In this document: positions 6,137 to 13,257 of the stretch, in pieces
Numbering within the stretch: position 1 is the first letter of the stretch
Layout: the number at the start of each line of letters is the position of its first letter
Assembly: GCA_031459935.1 (NCBI GenBank)
Contig: JAVKHN010000032.1
Span: 1-20,878, forward strand
Origin: Sysuimicrobium calidum
Lineage (GTDB): Bacteria; Sysuimicrobiota; Sysuimicrobiia; Sysuimicrobiales; Sysuimicrobiaceae
DNA: 20,878 bases
Direction of reading: 5' to 3'
Notes under the pieces: model-generated
The model's input: only the letters and a program-made list of their open reading frames with translations
Told to the model about the DNA's origin: nothing
Database searches by the model: none
Made by a program: the position numbers and the translations under genes

Positions 6137-6430
6137 ATGGCGTACGTGATCGCGGAGCCCTGCATCGGGACCAAGGATCGGTCCTGCGTGGAGGTGTGCC
6201 CGGTGGACTGCATCCACCCGCGGGCGGAGGAGGACCAGGGCGAGATCATGCTCTACATCAACCCCGACGAGTGCATCGACTGTGGGGCCTGCGAGCCCGT
6301 CTGCCCCGTGCAGGCCATCTTCGCGGAGGCGGATGTGCCCGAACAGTGGAAGGAGTACGTGGAGATGAACGCGGACTACTACCGGTTGAGCCGGGAGGAG
6401 TTCGCGGAGAAGTGGGGTCGGGAGCCGTAG
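6137..6430 (+). CDS. fdxA: Ferredoxin, 7-Fe type ([3Fe-4S][4Fe-4S])
   Basis: This 97-residue soluble electron carrier has cysteines at 9, 17, 21, 25, 46, 49, 52 and 56. The C-x7-C-x3-C-x3-C order at the N-terminus (Cys9, 17, 21, 25) is the pattern of seven-iron bacterial ferredoxins. There Cys9, 17, 21 and 56 usually hold one cluster ([3Fe-4S], Cys17 often unused) and Cys46, 49, 52 and 25 hold the [4Fe-4S] cluster. The motif CIDCGACEPVCPVQAI is unambiguous. A helical tail (PEQWKEYVEMNADYYRLSREEF) is also typical of this group. AAGGAGG lies 5 nt before the ATG. The gene is probably cotranscribed with the XRE regulator, and a strong hairpin follows 25 nt after the stop. Its redox partner is not identifiable from the window. 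Confidence 0.93.
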   Translation: MAYVIAEPCIGTKDRSCVEVCPVDCIHPRAEEDQGEIMLYINPDECIDCGACEPVCPVQAIFAEADVPEQWKEYVEMNADYYRLSREEFAEKWGREP

Positions 6431-6455
6431 ACCTCGGCCCTCTCGGTGCACTCGT

Positions 6456-6483
6456 GGCGCGGGAGGGAACCCCCTCCCGCGCC
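6456..6483 (+). terminator. Strong GC hairpin after ferredoxin (probable terminator)
   Basis: GGCGCGGGAGGG (6456-6467) and CCCTCCCGCGCC (6472-6483) form a perfect 12-bp stem with the 4-nt loop AACC. The downstream bases CGTCCTCTCT are pyrimidine-rich but not a clean U-tract, so efficiency is uncertain. It separates fdxA from pgeF and argues against a pgeF start at GTG 6446. Confidence 0.7.
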
Positions 6484-6535
6484 CGTCCTCTCTGAGCGCA
6501 TGGAGCCCGTGCCCTTTGGAGGAGACTTCGAGCCC

Positions 6536-7264
6536 ATGGAGGTGGAGGGGCTGTGGTGCCTGCGGTCCACGCTGCTCCTGGGTGCGGCCCGGGTGCGGCA
6601 CGCCTTCACCACCCGTCGGGCGCGTCTCGGGCACCCCGATCCCCTCGCGAATCCCGCCATTCGTGCCCGGGTCCTCGCAGGGTTGGGCTTCGATCCGCAC
6701 CGGGCCGTGGCGCTCACCCAGCGGCACACCGCCCGGGTGGTGGTGGCAGAGGGGAAGGACGCGGGAAGGCCGTTGGGTGTGGCGGATGGTGTGGTGACGG
6801 CGGTGCCCGGCGTGGTGCTGAGCGTGCGGACCAGCGACTGCCTCCCCGTGCTGCTCGCGGATCCGCTGGCGGGGGTGGTGGCAGCCGTGCACGCAGGGTG
6901 GCGGGGGCTGGCAGGGGGGATCCTGCGGCGTGCAGTGGAAGCCATGGTGGCCCGGGGGGCCCGGGCCGATCGCGTCACCGGGGCGGTGGGCCCTTCCGTG
7001 GGCCCCTGCTGCTACGAGGTGGACGCTCCCGTGGTGGCGGCCCTGGAGCCCTGGGTGGAGGAAGCTCTCGAGCCCACCCGTCCTGGCCACTGGAAGCTGG
7101 ACCTACGGGAGGTAGCCCGCGCGCAGCTCCGGGAAGCCGGGGTATCCTGGGACCGGGTGAGTCTGTGCCCCGCCTGCACCGCGTGTCATGCGGAGTGGTT
7201 CTTCTCGTACCGGCGGGACGGGCGGGTGGGCCGCATGGAGAGCCTCATCGCCATGGGGCCATGA
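6536..7264 (+). CDS. pgeF: Polyphenol oxidase family / peptidoglycan editing factor PgeF (YfiH, laccase domain)
   Basis: With this start the protein has 242 residues, the normal family length. RTSDCLPVLLAD, HAGWRGLAGGI and GPSVGPCCYEV are signature segments of the YfiH/DUF152 fold. The metal and catalytic residues would be His64 (QRHTARV), Cys102 (SDC) and His119 (HAGWR). In E. coli the protein hydrolyses L-serine-containing muropeptide precursors, correcting errors in peptidoglycan synthesis; purine nucleoside activity is also reported for homologues. ATG 6536 is preferred because GGAGGAG lies upstream (6518-6524) and the family fold begins right after it. ATG 6500 is an alternative, and GTG 6446 would put a 12-bp hairpin in the coding region. 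The stop overlaps the yggS start by 4 nt. pgeF-yggS-sepF is a conserved trio. Confidence 0.92.
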   Translation: MEVEGLWCLRSTLLLGAARVRHAFTTRRARLGHPDPLANPAIRARVLAGLGFDPHRAVALTQRHTARVVVAEGKDAGRPLGVADGVVTAVPGVVLSVRTSDCLPVLLADPLAGVVAAVHAGWRGLAGGILRRAVEAMVARGARADRVTGAVGPSVGPCCYEVDAPVVAALEPWVEEALEPTRPGHWKLDLREVARAQLREAGVSWDRVSLCPACTACHAEWFFSYRRDGRVGRMESLIAMGP

Positions 7265-7971
7265 GCACGGGGGGAATCGGACGAGAGCGGGTGTGGCAGA
7301 ACCTCGAAGCCGTGCGCAGGCGCCTTGCGGCCGCGTGCGCGCGCTCGGGCCGGGACCCCGCCTCCGTGCGGATCGTGGCGGTGACCAAGGGGTTCCCCGC
7401 GGAGGTCGCGGTAGCGGCGGTGCAGGCGGGAGTGACGGATCTCGGGGAGAACTACGTGCAGGAGGCCCGGGAGAAGGTCCGGGCGGTTCCGGAGGCCACC
7501 TGGCACCTGGTGGGTCACCTGCAGCGGAACAAGGCCCGGGAGGCGGTCCGGCTGTTCCCGTGGATCCACTCGGTGGACTCCGTCCCCCTCGCGGAGGAAC
7601 TGGATCGCAGGGCCGCAAAGCACGATCGCACGATCCAGGTGCTCATCCAAGTGAACGTGGCGGGAGAGGCACAAAAGCACGGCGTTCCGCCCGAAGAGGT
7701 CATTCGGCTCGCACAGACCGTGCAGCGGCTTTCGGGACTGCGGCTGCGGGGGCTCATGACCATCGCACCCCTCAGCTCCCATCCGGAAGGGATCCGGTGG
7801 GTGTTCCGGACGCTGCGGGCCCTGCGGGACGATCTCGCGTACCGCCTGGGCTCTCCCCTTCCGGAACTCTCCATGGGGATGACGGACGACTTCGAGGTGG
7901 CGGTGGAGGAGGGGGCCACCCTGGTACGCCTGGGCCGGGCCCTCTTCGGGGAGCGGCCGGAGAAGGGATAG
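7261..7971 (+). CDS. yggS: YggS/PROSC family pyridoxal 5'-phosphate homeostasis protein
   Basis: This 236-residue single-domain TIM-barrel protein carries PLP and buffers the free cofactor; the family has no proven enzymatic reaction. The PLP lysine is Lys43 in VAVTKGFP. Other family signatures are LGENYVQEAREK, WHLVGHLQRNKAR, IHSVDSV, QVNVAGEAQKHG, LRGLMTIAP and the C-terminal SMGMTDDFEVAVEEGATLVRLGRALFG, which binds the phosphate. The ATG overlaps the pgeF stop (ATGA), implying translational coupling. sepF follows after a 52-nt gap. This order is conserved in many Gram-positive and cyanobacterial division clusters. Confidence 0.96.
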   Translation: MSTGGIGRERVWQNLEAVRRRLAAACARSGRDPASVRIVAVTKGFPAEVAVAAVQAGVTDLGENYVQEAREKVRAVPEATWHLVGHLQRNKAREAVRLFPWIHSVDSVPLAEELDRRAAKHDRTIQVLIQVNVAGEAQKHGVPPEEVIRLAQTVQRLSGLRLRGLMTIAPLSSHPEGIRWVFRTLRALRDDLAYRLGSPLPELSMGMTDDFEVAVEEGATLVRLGRALFGERPEKG

Positions 7972-8023
7972 GGAGACTCGGGGGCGAATACGCAGCAGGA
8001 GCAGGGAAAGCGGGGTGGACGGT

Positions 8024-8425
8024 ATGGGAGCTATGGCGCGGCTGATGCAGTTCCTGGGTTTCGACGAGGAGCCGGAGGAGGAACCGCTCGTCGAGGAGGA
8101 GCCCCGACGCCGCAGGACCCCCATCCTCAGCCTGCACACGAACCGGCAGATGGAGATCGTGGTCCTGGAGCCCAAGAGCCTGGAGGAGGCACGGGGAGCT
8201 GCGGACTGCCTCAAGCACCGGCGTCCCGTGATCGTGAACCTCCGGGACGTGGAGCGGGAGATGGCGCAGCGGATCGTGGACTTCCTCTGCGGGGTGGACT
8301 ACGCCCTGGACGGGCACCTCCAGCAGGTGGGGGAGGAGATCTTCCTGTTCGCGCCCAGCCACGTGGTGATCACGGCTCCCGCTGCCCACCCGCCGCGGGC
8401 CACCGGCCCCCTCTTTCCCGTATAG
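8024..8425 (+). CDS. sepF: Cell division protein SepF
   Basis: This 133-residue protein has a short N-terminal amphipathic helix (MGAMARLMQFLGF) for membrane binding and an acidic linker (EEPEEEPLVEEE). The SepF/DUF552 domain follows at about 44-118, with PKSLEEARGAADCLKHRRPVIVNL and then MAQRIVDFLCGVDYALDGHLQQVGEEIFLFAPSHVVI. SepF polymerises into arcs at the membrane and binds the FtsZ C-terminal tail, tethering the Z-ring. The ftsZ tail is encoded in the same window. Three starts are possible (GTG 8015, ATG 8024, ATG 8033). I chose 8024 because GGGGTGG precedes it by 5 nt and the amphipathic helix stays intact. It sits between yggS and mtnA in one tight run. Confidence 0.92.
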   Translation: MGAMARLMQFLGFDEEPEEEPLVEEEPRRRRTPILSLHTNRQMEIVVLEPKSLEEARGAADCLKHRRPVIVNLRDVEREMAQRIVDFLCGVDYALDGHLQQVGEEIFLFAPSHVVITAPAAHPPRATGPLFPV

Positions 8426-8433
8426 GCACGCGG

Positions 8434-9483
8434 ATGCCGCTTCGCAGCATCGCCTGGCGGGAGGACGCCCTGGAGATCCTGGACCAGACCCGCCTCCCGC
8501 ACGAGGTACGGGTACTCCGGCTGCGGACTTGGCGGGAGGTGGTGGAGGCCATCCGCGAGATGCGGGTGCGGGGAGCTCCCGCCATCGGAACCGCTGGGGC
8601 ATATGCCCTGGCCCTCGCGGCCCGGGAGGCCGCGGCGGAAGCGGATTCCTTCGAGGCTCGGGTGCACAGGGCCGCGGGGGAGATCCGGGCCGCAAGGCCC
8701 ACCGCGGCGAACCTGCACGGGGTGGTGGAGCGCCTGCTGCGGTGCCTGGATCCCCGCCGGGATCCGCAGGCCAACGCGGAGGCGTTGCTCCAGCAGGCGC
8801 ACCGGATCCTGGAGGAGGATCTGGAGGCGAACCGCCGCCTCAGCCTCCTCGGGGCCGCACAGATCCGGCCCGGGGAGCGCATCCTCACCCTTTGCAACAC
8901 CGGCGCCCTGGCCACGGCAGGCATTGGCACCGCTCTCGGCATCCTCCGGACGGCCCACGCCTCCGGAAAGGAGATCCACGTGTACGTGTGCGAGACCCGC
9001 CCGGTGCTGCAGGGCGCCCGGCTCACCGCCTGGGAGCTGCTGCAGGAGGGGATTCCCTTCCACCTCCTCCCGGATGCGGCCGCGGGGTGGCTCATGGCCC
9101 GGGGAATGGTGGACCGGGTGATCGTGGGGGCGGACCGGGTCGCGGCCAACGGGGACGTGGCGAACAAGATCGGCACCTACACCCTTGCGGTTCTGAGCCG
9201 GCACCACGGGATTCCGTTTTGGGTGGCGGCCCCGCGTACCACCGTGGACCTCGCCACGCCCAGTGGAGCCGCGATCCCCATCGAGTCCCGGGATCCCCGG
9301 GAAGTCACCCACCTGGGAGGAATCCCCGTGGCGCCGGAGGGGACGCCTGCGCTCAACGACGCCTTCGACGTGACGCCCGCGGAGCTGGTGAGCGCCATCG
9401 TCACGGACGCGGGGATCGCGACCCCGCCCTACGAGGAATCCCTGCGGCGCCTGGTACAGGCCCCGCAGCCCCTAGGGATCTAG
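8434..9483 (+). CDS. mtnA: S-methyl-5-thioribose-1-phosphate isomerase MtnA
   Basis: This 349-residue protein catalyses the aldose-ketose isomerisation of methylthioribose-1-phosphate to methylthioribulose-1-phosphate in methionine salvage. Signatures include RVRGAPAIGTAGAYALALAA, TLCNTGALATAGIGTALGIL, YVCETRPVLQGARLTAWEL and VGADRVAANGDVANKIGTY. The catalytic pair is Cys154 and Asp234, 80 residues apart as in the Bacillus enzyme (Cys160/Asp240). These residues separate it from the eIF2B subunits and ribose-1,5-bisphosphate isomerases of the same fold. Length is normal. The gene starts 8 nt after sepF with no strong ribosome-binding site, so it is probably coupled. No other methionine-salvage gene is in the window, and its place in a division cluster is not functionally obvious. 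Confidence 0.95.
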   Translation: MPLRSIAWREDALEILDQTRLPHEVRVLRLRTWREVVEAIREMRVRGAPAIGTAGAYALALAAREAAAEADSFEARVHRAAGEIRAARPTAANLHGVVERLLRCLDPRRDPQANAEALLQQAHRILEEDLEANRRLSLLGAAQIRPGERILTLCNTGALATAGIGTALGILRTAHASGKEIHVYVCETRPVLQGARLTAWELLQEGIPFHLLPDAAAGWLMARGMVDRVIVGADRVAANGDVANKIGTYTLAVLSRHHGIPFWVAAPRTTVDLATPSGAAIPIESRDPREVTHLGGIPVAPEGTPALNDAFDVTPAELVSAIVTDAGIATPPYEESLRRLVQAPQPLGI

Positions 9484-9487
9484 CGCC

Positions 9488-10843
9488 ATGCGGGCCCGGC
9501 GACCGGAGGTGCTCTTCTGGGTGGTGGCGGGAGGTGCCGTATGGGCGGCCCTCCTCGTCTACAGCGTCCGCACCCACGACATCCGGTGGCTGCAGGTGGT
9601 GCTCCTCGCCTACTCCACCTACGGCATGGGCATGCACCTGCTGGGGGTCCTGGCCCGGTTTCGACCGCGCCCTGCGCTCCCCGCGGATCGCCTTCCCTTC
9701 GTCACCGTGCTCATCCCCGCCCGCAACGAGGCGAGGGTGATCGGCCGCAGCGTGCGGAGCAGCTGCTCTCTCCGCTACCACGATGCCCAGGGAAAGCCCC
9801 GGTTCGAGGTGATCGTGCTGGACGACGGGAGTACGGACGGGACCGCGGAGGTGGTGCGGACGCTCCAGCACACCCTCCCCGTGGTGCCTCGGGTGGTGCG
9901 GGTCCCGGAGGGTGAGGGAGGCCGGAAGGCCTCGGTGCTGAACGCGGGGATGCGGCACGCACACGGGGAGCTCGTGGCGGTGTTCGACGCGGATGCCCGC
10001 GTGCACCCGGAATTCCTGCTGCGGGCGGTTCCGTACCTGCTGGAGCCAGGGGTGGCTGGGGTGCAGGGCCGGCGCCTCTTTTACCATCCCGTGCGCACGT
10101 TCCTGAGCCGGGGACAGGAGGTGGAGTTCCGGGTCTTCCAAACCCTCATGCAGCGGGCTCGGGAGCACTTCGGCGCGTGCGTGCTCCTGGGCGGCAACGG
10201 GATGGTGGTGAACCGCCGGGCCCTGCTGGCCCTGGGCGGCTGGAACCCGCTTGCCCTCACGGAGGACGTGGACCTCGCCATCCGGTTCTGGGTCGCGGGC
10301 TGGAGGGTGCGGTACTGTGAGGAGGCGGTGGTCTGGGAGGAGTCCGTACCCTGTTGGCGGGACCTCCTCCGCCAGCGCACCCGGTGGTCCGAGGGGGTCC
10401 TCATGGCCCTGGGCGACTACTTCTTCGGGATCCTCCTGGGGCGCACCACCCCCTTCCAGAAGATGGACCTGGTGTTCTTCCTTACGGGCACCGTAGTGAT
10501 CCCCGCGGCCATCTTCGCAAGCTATGTCTACGGCGCGGCCCTGTTCCTGCGGAGCCTGCTGGAACCCCTCTACCTCCTGCCTATCGGCCGCGCACTCGCA
10601 CCGGAGACCACCAACGCCGCCTTTCTCCTGTTCACCGGGGCCCTCGCCACCGCCATCGGGACCCAGATCGGCTTCCGCGCTCCCCGGGTGGTGGGGGCTC
10701 TGTTGAGCTACCTCCTCATGGCCTCACACCAGATGCTGACGACTCCCCTAGCCCTCCTCCGGTACGCCAGGGACACCCTCACGGGGCAAGGGGAGTGGCT
10801 GAAGACGGAGCACCGGGGCGCGCCCCGGGTGGAGGCCGTCTAG
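9488..10843 (+). CDS. Membrane processive glycosyltransferase, family 2
   Basis: This is a 451-residue membrane protein. Two N-terminal membrane segments (about 10-28 and 35-55) precede a GT-A catalytic domain. It has the processive beta-glycosyltransferase motifs: DDG at 112-114, DAD at 167-169, TED at 258-260 and QRTRW at 296-300 (the Q/RxxRW motif). Hydrophobic segments follow at about 322-350, 374-394 and 398-420. This is the architecture of PgaC/IcaA, hyaluronan and related synthases that polymerise a sugar and extrude it across the membrane. The sugar cannot be read from sequence alone. It begins 4 nt after mtnA, so it is in the same operon. Its stop overlaps that of convergent thiI in a shared CTAG. 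No accessory synthase genes (deacetylase or export) are nearby. Confidence 0.88.
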   Translation: MRARRPEVLFWVVAGGAVWAALLVYSVRTHDIRWLQVVLLAYSTYGMGMHLLGVLARFRPRPALPADRLPFVTVLIPARNEARVIGRSVRSSCSLRYHDAQGKPRFEVIVLDDGSTDGTAEVVRTLQHTLPVVPRVVRVPEGEGGRKASVLNAGMRHAHGELVAVFDADARVHPEFLLRAVPYLLEPGVAGVQGRRLFYHPVRTFLSRGQEVEFRVFQTLMQRAREHFGACVLLGGNGMVVNRRALLALGGWNPLALTEDVDLAIRFWVAGWRVRYCEEAVVWEESVPCWRDLLRQRTRWSEGVLMALGDYFFGILLGRTTPFQKMDLVFFLTGTVVIPAAIFASYVYGAALFLRSLLEPLYLLPIGRALAPETTNAAFLLFTGALATAIGTQIGFRAPRVVGALLSYLLMASHQMLTTPLALLRYARDTLTGQGEWLKTEHRGAPRVEAV

Positions 10844-12015
10844 TCCACGAAAGCGGGTGTGGAGGAGATCTCCTCCACACCCGCCACTACGCGGCCTACG
10901 AGTTCCTCCACGGGAAGGGCGCGTTCCGCCGCCTCCACCTCCTCCAGGGAGGGCCGGGTGCGGGGGTGGCGGGGTACGAAGAGGGTGCAGCAGTCCTCGT
11001 AGGGCAGGATGGAGAGCTCGTAGGTGCCGATGCGCTCCGCGAGGGCCACGATCTCCTGCTTGTCCATGCCCACAAGTGGCCGCAGGACCGGCAGACGCGT
11101 TGCGGCCTCGATCACGTGCAGGGCCTCCACGGTCTGGCTCGCCACCTGTCCCAGGTTCTCCCCGGTGACCAGGGCCCGCGCGCCCACGGCTTCCGCCAGT
11201 CGCTCCGCTACCCGCATCATCATCCGCCGCATCACCAGGGTCCACAGGGGCTCCGGAACGGACTGCCCGATGGCCCGCTGGACTTCTGCGAACGGCGCCA
11301 CGCGGAGCCGCAGAGGGCCCGTCCAGGTGGCGAGCCGCGCCACGATGCCCATCACCTTCTCCTTCGAGCGCTCGCTCGTAAAGGGGAAGGCGTGGAAGTG
11401 CAAGGGGAGGATCTCCATTCCGCGCCGGGCCATCATCCACAGGGCCACGGGGCTGTCGATCCCGCCCGACAGCAGCCCCACCGCGCGCCCTCCGGTTCCC
11501 ACGGGGAGGCCCCCGGGACCCGGACGCGTCTCGGTGTACACGTACGCCTCCTCCCGCACCTCCACGCCCACCTCGATCTCCGGGTCCTTCATGCGGGCCA
11601 CGAGCCCCGGAAACCGCCGGAGGAGAAGGGCACCCAGGTGCCGCTCCAGGTCCCCAGACCGCAGGGGGAAGCGAGGGTTGCTGCGGCGGGCGCTGACCCG
11701 GAAAAAGCCCGTGGTCCGGTCGCCCAAAGCGCGGCGCATGGCCTCCACCGCGGCCTCCTCGATGGCCTCGAGCTCTGCGGGGACCTCCAGGGCGGGGCTC
11801 GCGGAGACCACCCCGAAGGTATGGGTGATCCGAGCTACCGCCTCCTCGCGGTTCCGCGCAGCCCGGATCACGAACCGGTCGAACCGGTTCTCCACTCCAG
11901 CGCCCAGGTCTACCAGGCGCGAGCGGAGGTTGCGCTCCAGGTGCCGCAGGAAGAAACTGCGGTTACGGCCCTTGAGCCCGATCTCCCCGTACCGGACCAG
12001 GATCACTTCCTCCAT
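10840..12015 (-). CDS. thiI: tRNA 4-thiouridine synthase ThiI (no rhodanese domain)
   Basis: This 391-residue enzyme has an N-terminal ferredoxin-like segment (EEVILVRYGEIGLKGRNRSFF), a THUMP domain (about 55-165) and a PP-loop ATPase with SGGIDSPVA for adenylation of uridine 8 in tRNA. The conserved C-terminal segment SILPYEDCCTLFVPRHPRTRP is also present. It transfers sulfur to make 4-thiouridine. In bacteria whose ThiI carries a rhodanese domain the protein also serves thiamine thiazole synthesis; that domain is absent here, as in Bacillus. The ATG lies only 2 nt after the stop of the cysteine desulfurase gene, so the two are translated together. The chosen start leaves out an Arg/Gly/Pro-rich upstream extension that is merely open in frame. 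Confidence 0.95.
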   Translation of the reverse strand: MEEVILVRYGEIGLKGRNRSFFLRHLERNLRSRLVDLGAGVENRFDRFVIRAARNREEAVARITHTFGVVSASPALEVPAELEAIEEAAVEAMRRALGDRTTGFFRVSARRSNPRFPLRSGDLERHLGALLLRRFPGLVARMKDPEIEVGVEVREEAYVYTETRPGPGGLPVGTGGRAVGLLSGGIDSPVALWMMARRGMEILPLHFHAFPFTSERSKEKVMGIVARLATWTGPLRLRVAPFAEVQRAIGQSVPEPLWTLVMRRMMMRVAERLAEAVGARALVTGENLGQVASQTVEALHVIEAATRLPVLRPLVGMDKQEIVALAERIGTYELSILPYEDCCTLFVPRHPRTRPSLEEVEAAERALPVEELVGRVVAGVEEISSTPAFVD

Positions 12016-12017
12016 GG

Positions 12018-13175
12018 CTACCGCTGCACCGGCTGTGGTCGCAGCTCCCGTACCGCTCGATGGATGGCTTCCGCCGCCGCGCGGATCTCCTCCTCCGAGG
12101 TCTGGGGCGCGAGGCTTACGCGGATGCTGCTTGTGGCCTCCAGCTCCGTACGGCCCATGGCGAGCAGCACGTGGCTGGGGCGGGCCTTCCGGGAATGGCA
12201 CGCGGACCCCGTGCTCACATACACCCCTTCCTGCTCCAGGCGGTGCACGAGGACCTCCCCCCGCACACCGGGTACCGCGAAGTTCAGGATGTGGGGGGCG
12301 ATGTCACGGCTCGGCGTGTTCCACACCACCCCGGGAAGGTCGGAGAGCAGTTCCCGCAGCAGATCCCGCAGCGCCCGCATGCGCTCCGCAGCCCGTCGCC
12401 ACGTGCCAAGCTGTGCCCGTACTGCAGCGCCGAACCCGGCAGCCCCCGGCACGTTCTCCGTACCCGGCCGCAGACCCCGCTCCTGGTCTCCGCCCCCGAG
12501 CAGTGGGACAAGCTGCACTCCCCTTCGCACGTACAGGGCCCCGATTCCCTTGGGTCCGCCCACCTTGTGGCCCGACAGGCTCACGAGATCGAACCGCTGG
12601 ATGCGGGGCCGCACCTCAACCTTCAAAAACCCCTGAACCGCATCCACGTGCACCAGCGGCCTGCGGCCGGATCGCGCCTCCACCTGGTCCAGGATCCGCA
12701 CCACCTCCTCGAGCGGCTGGATCGTTCCCACCTCGTTGTTCACCAGCATCACACTCACCAGACTCGTGCCGGGCCCCACCAGCTGCTGGAGGACGTCGAG
12801 CCGCAAAAACCCCTCCCGGTTCACGGGCACCACGTCCACCCGCACCCCTTCCCGCCGCATGCGGTGGGCCACCTCCAGCACCGAGGAGTGCTCCACCGCG
12901 CTGACCACCACGTGCGCTTCCCGCCGGCTCCTCGCCACGCCCCACAGGGCCAGGTTGTTGGCCTCCGTGGCCCCGGAGGTGAACACCACCTCCCCCGGAT
13001 CCACCCCCAGGGCCGCAGCGAGGACCGAGCGGGCCTCGACGAGAAGGCGTTCTGCCTCCAGCCCCATCCGGTGAAGGGAAGAGGGATTCCCCCACCGCTC
13101 CTCCAGGGCCCGATGCACCGCCTCCACCGCCTCCGGAAGCGGCCTCGTGGTGGCGCTGTGGTCCAGGTAGATCAT
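12018..13175 (-). CDS. Cysteine desulfurase, NifS/IscS family (probably the ThiI-dedicated sulfur donor)
   Basis: This 385-residue PLP enzyme converts cysteine to alanine plus an enzyme-bound persulfide. The start MIYLDHSATT, the TSGATEANNLAL motif, VEHSSVL, HVDAVQG, the PLP lysine Lys204 (SGHKVGGPKG) and the persulfide Cys326 (STGSACHSRKARPSHVLLAMG) are all present. The gene sits 2 nt before thiI and on the same strand. This is the arrangement of Bacillus nifZ-thiI, where a dedicated desulfurase feeds tRNA thiolation. No iscU, iscA or mnmA is in the window, which supports the ThiI assignment, though use in Fe-S assembly cannot be excluded. GGAGG lies 5 nt before the ATG. TAGACT (13189-13194, minus strand) is a possible -10. 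Confidence 0.94.
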   Translation of the reverse strand: MIYLDHSATTRPLPEAVEAVHRALEERWGNPSSLHRMGLEAERLLVEARSVLAAALGVDPGEVVFTSGATEANNLALWGVARSRREAHVVVSAVEHSSVLEVAHRMRREGVRVDVVPVNREGFLRLDVLQQLVGPGTSLVSVMLVNNEVGTIQPLEEVVRILDQVEARSGRRPLVHVDAVQGFLKVEVRPRIQRFDLVSLSGHKVGGPKGIGALYVRRGVQLVPLLGGGDQERGLRPGTENVPGAAGFGAAVRAQLGTWRRAAERMRALRDLLRELLSDLPGVVWNTPSRDIAPHILNFAVPGVRGEVLVHRLEQEGVYVSTGSACHSRKARPSHVLLAMGRTELEATSSIRVSLAPQTSEEEIRAAAEAIHRAVRELRPQPVQR

Positions 13176-13188
13176 TCCGGCCTCCAGT

Positions 13189-13250
13189 AGTCTACCGGAT
13201 GTCCGTCCGCTCCAACGAGGCGCAAGGGGTGGCCATTCCTCCGCTAGACT
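13189..13250. promoter_or_regulatory. Divergent region with facing TAGACT -10-like elements
   Basis: The 82-bp gap between the desulfurase and the GT4 gene contains TAGACT on the minus strand (13189-13194, 13 nt before the desulfurase ATG). It also contains TAGACT on the plus strand (13245-13250, 7 nt before GTG 13258). Neither has a recognisable -35 at normal spacing. The plus-strand copy is placed as in leaderless transcripts, where an extended -10 lies directly before the start codon. Confidence 0.4.
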
Positions 13251-13257
13251 GGTGGGC

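Noticed and set aside
6446..6535. GTG 6446 as the pgeF start
   Set aside because: It would encode a Pro/Arg-rich extension through a perfect 12-bp hairpin, has no ribosome-binding site, and exceeds the family's N-terminus.
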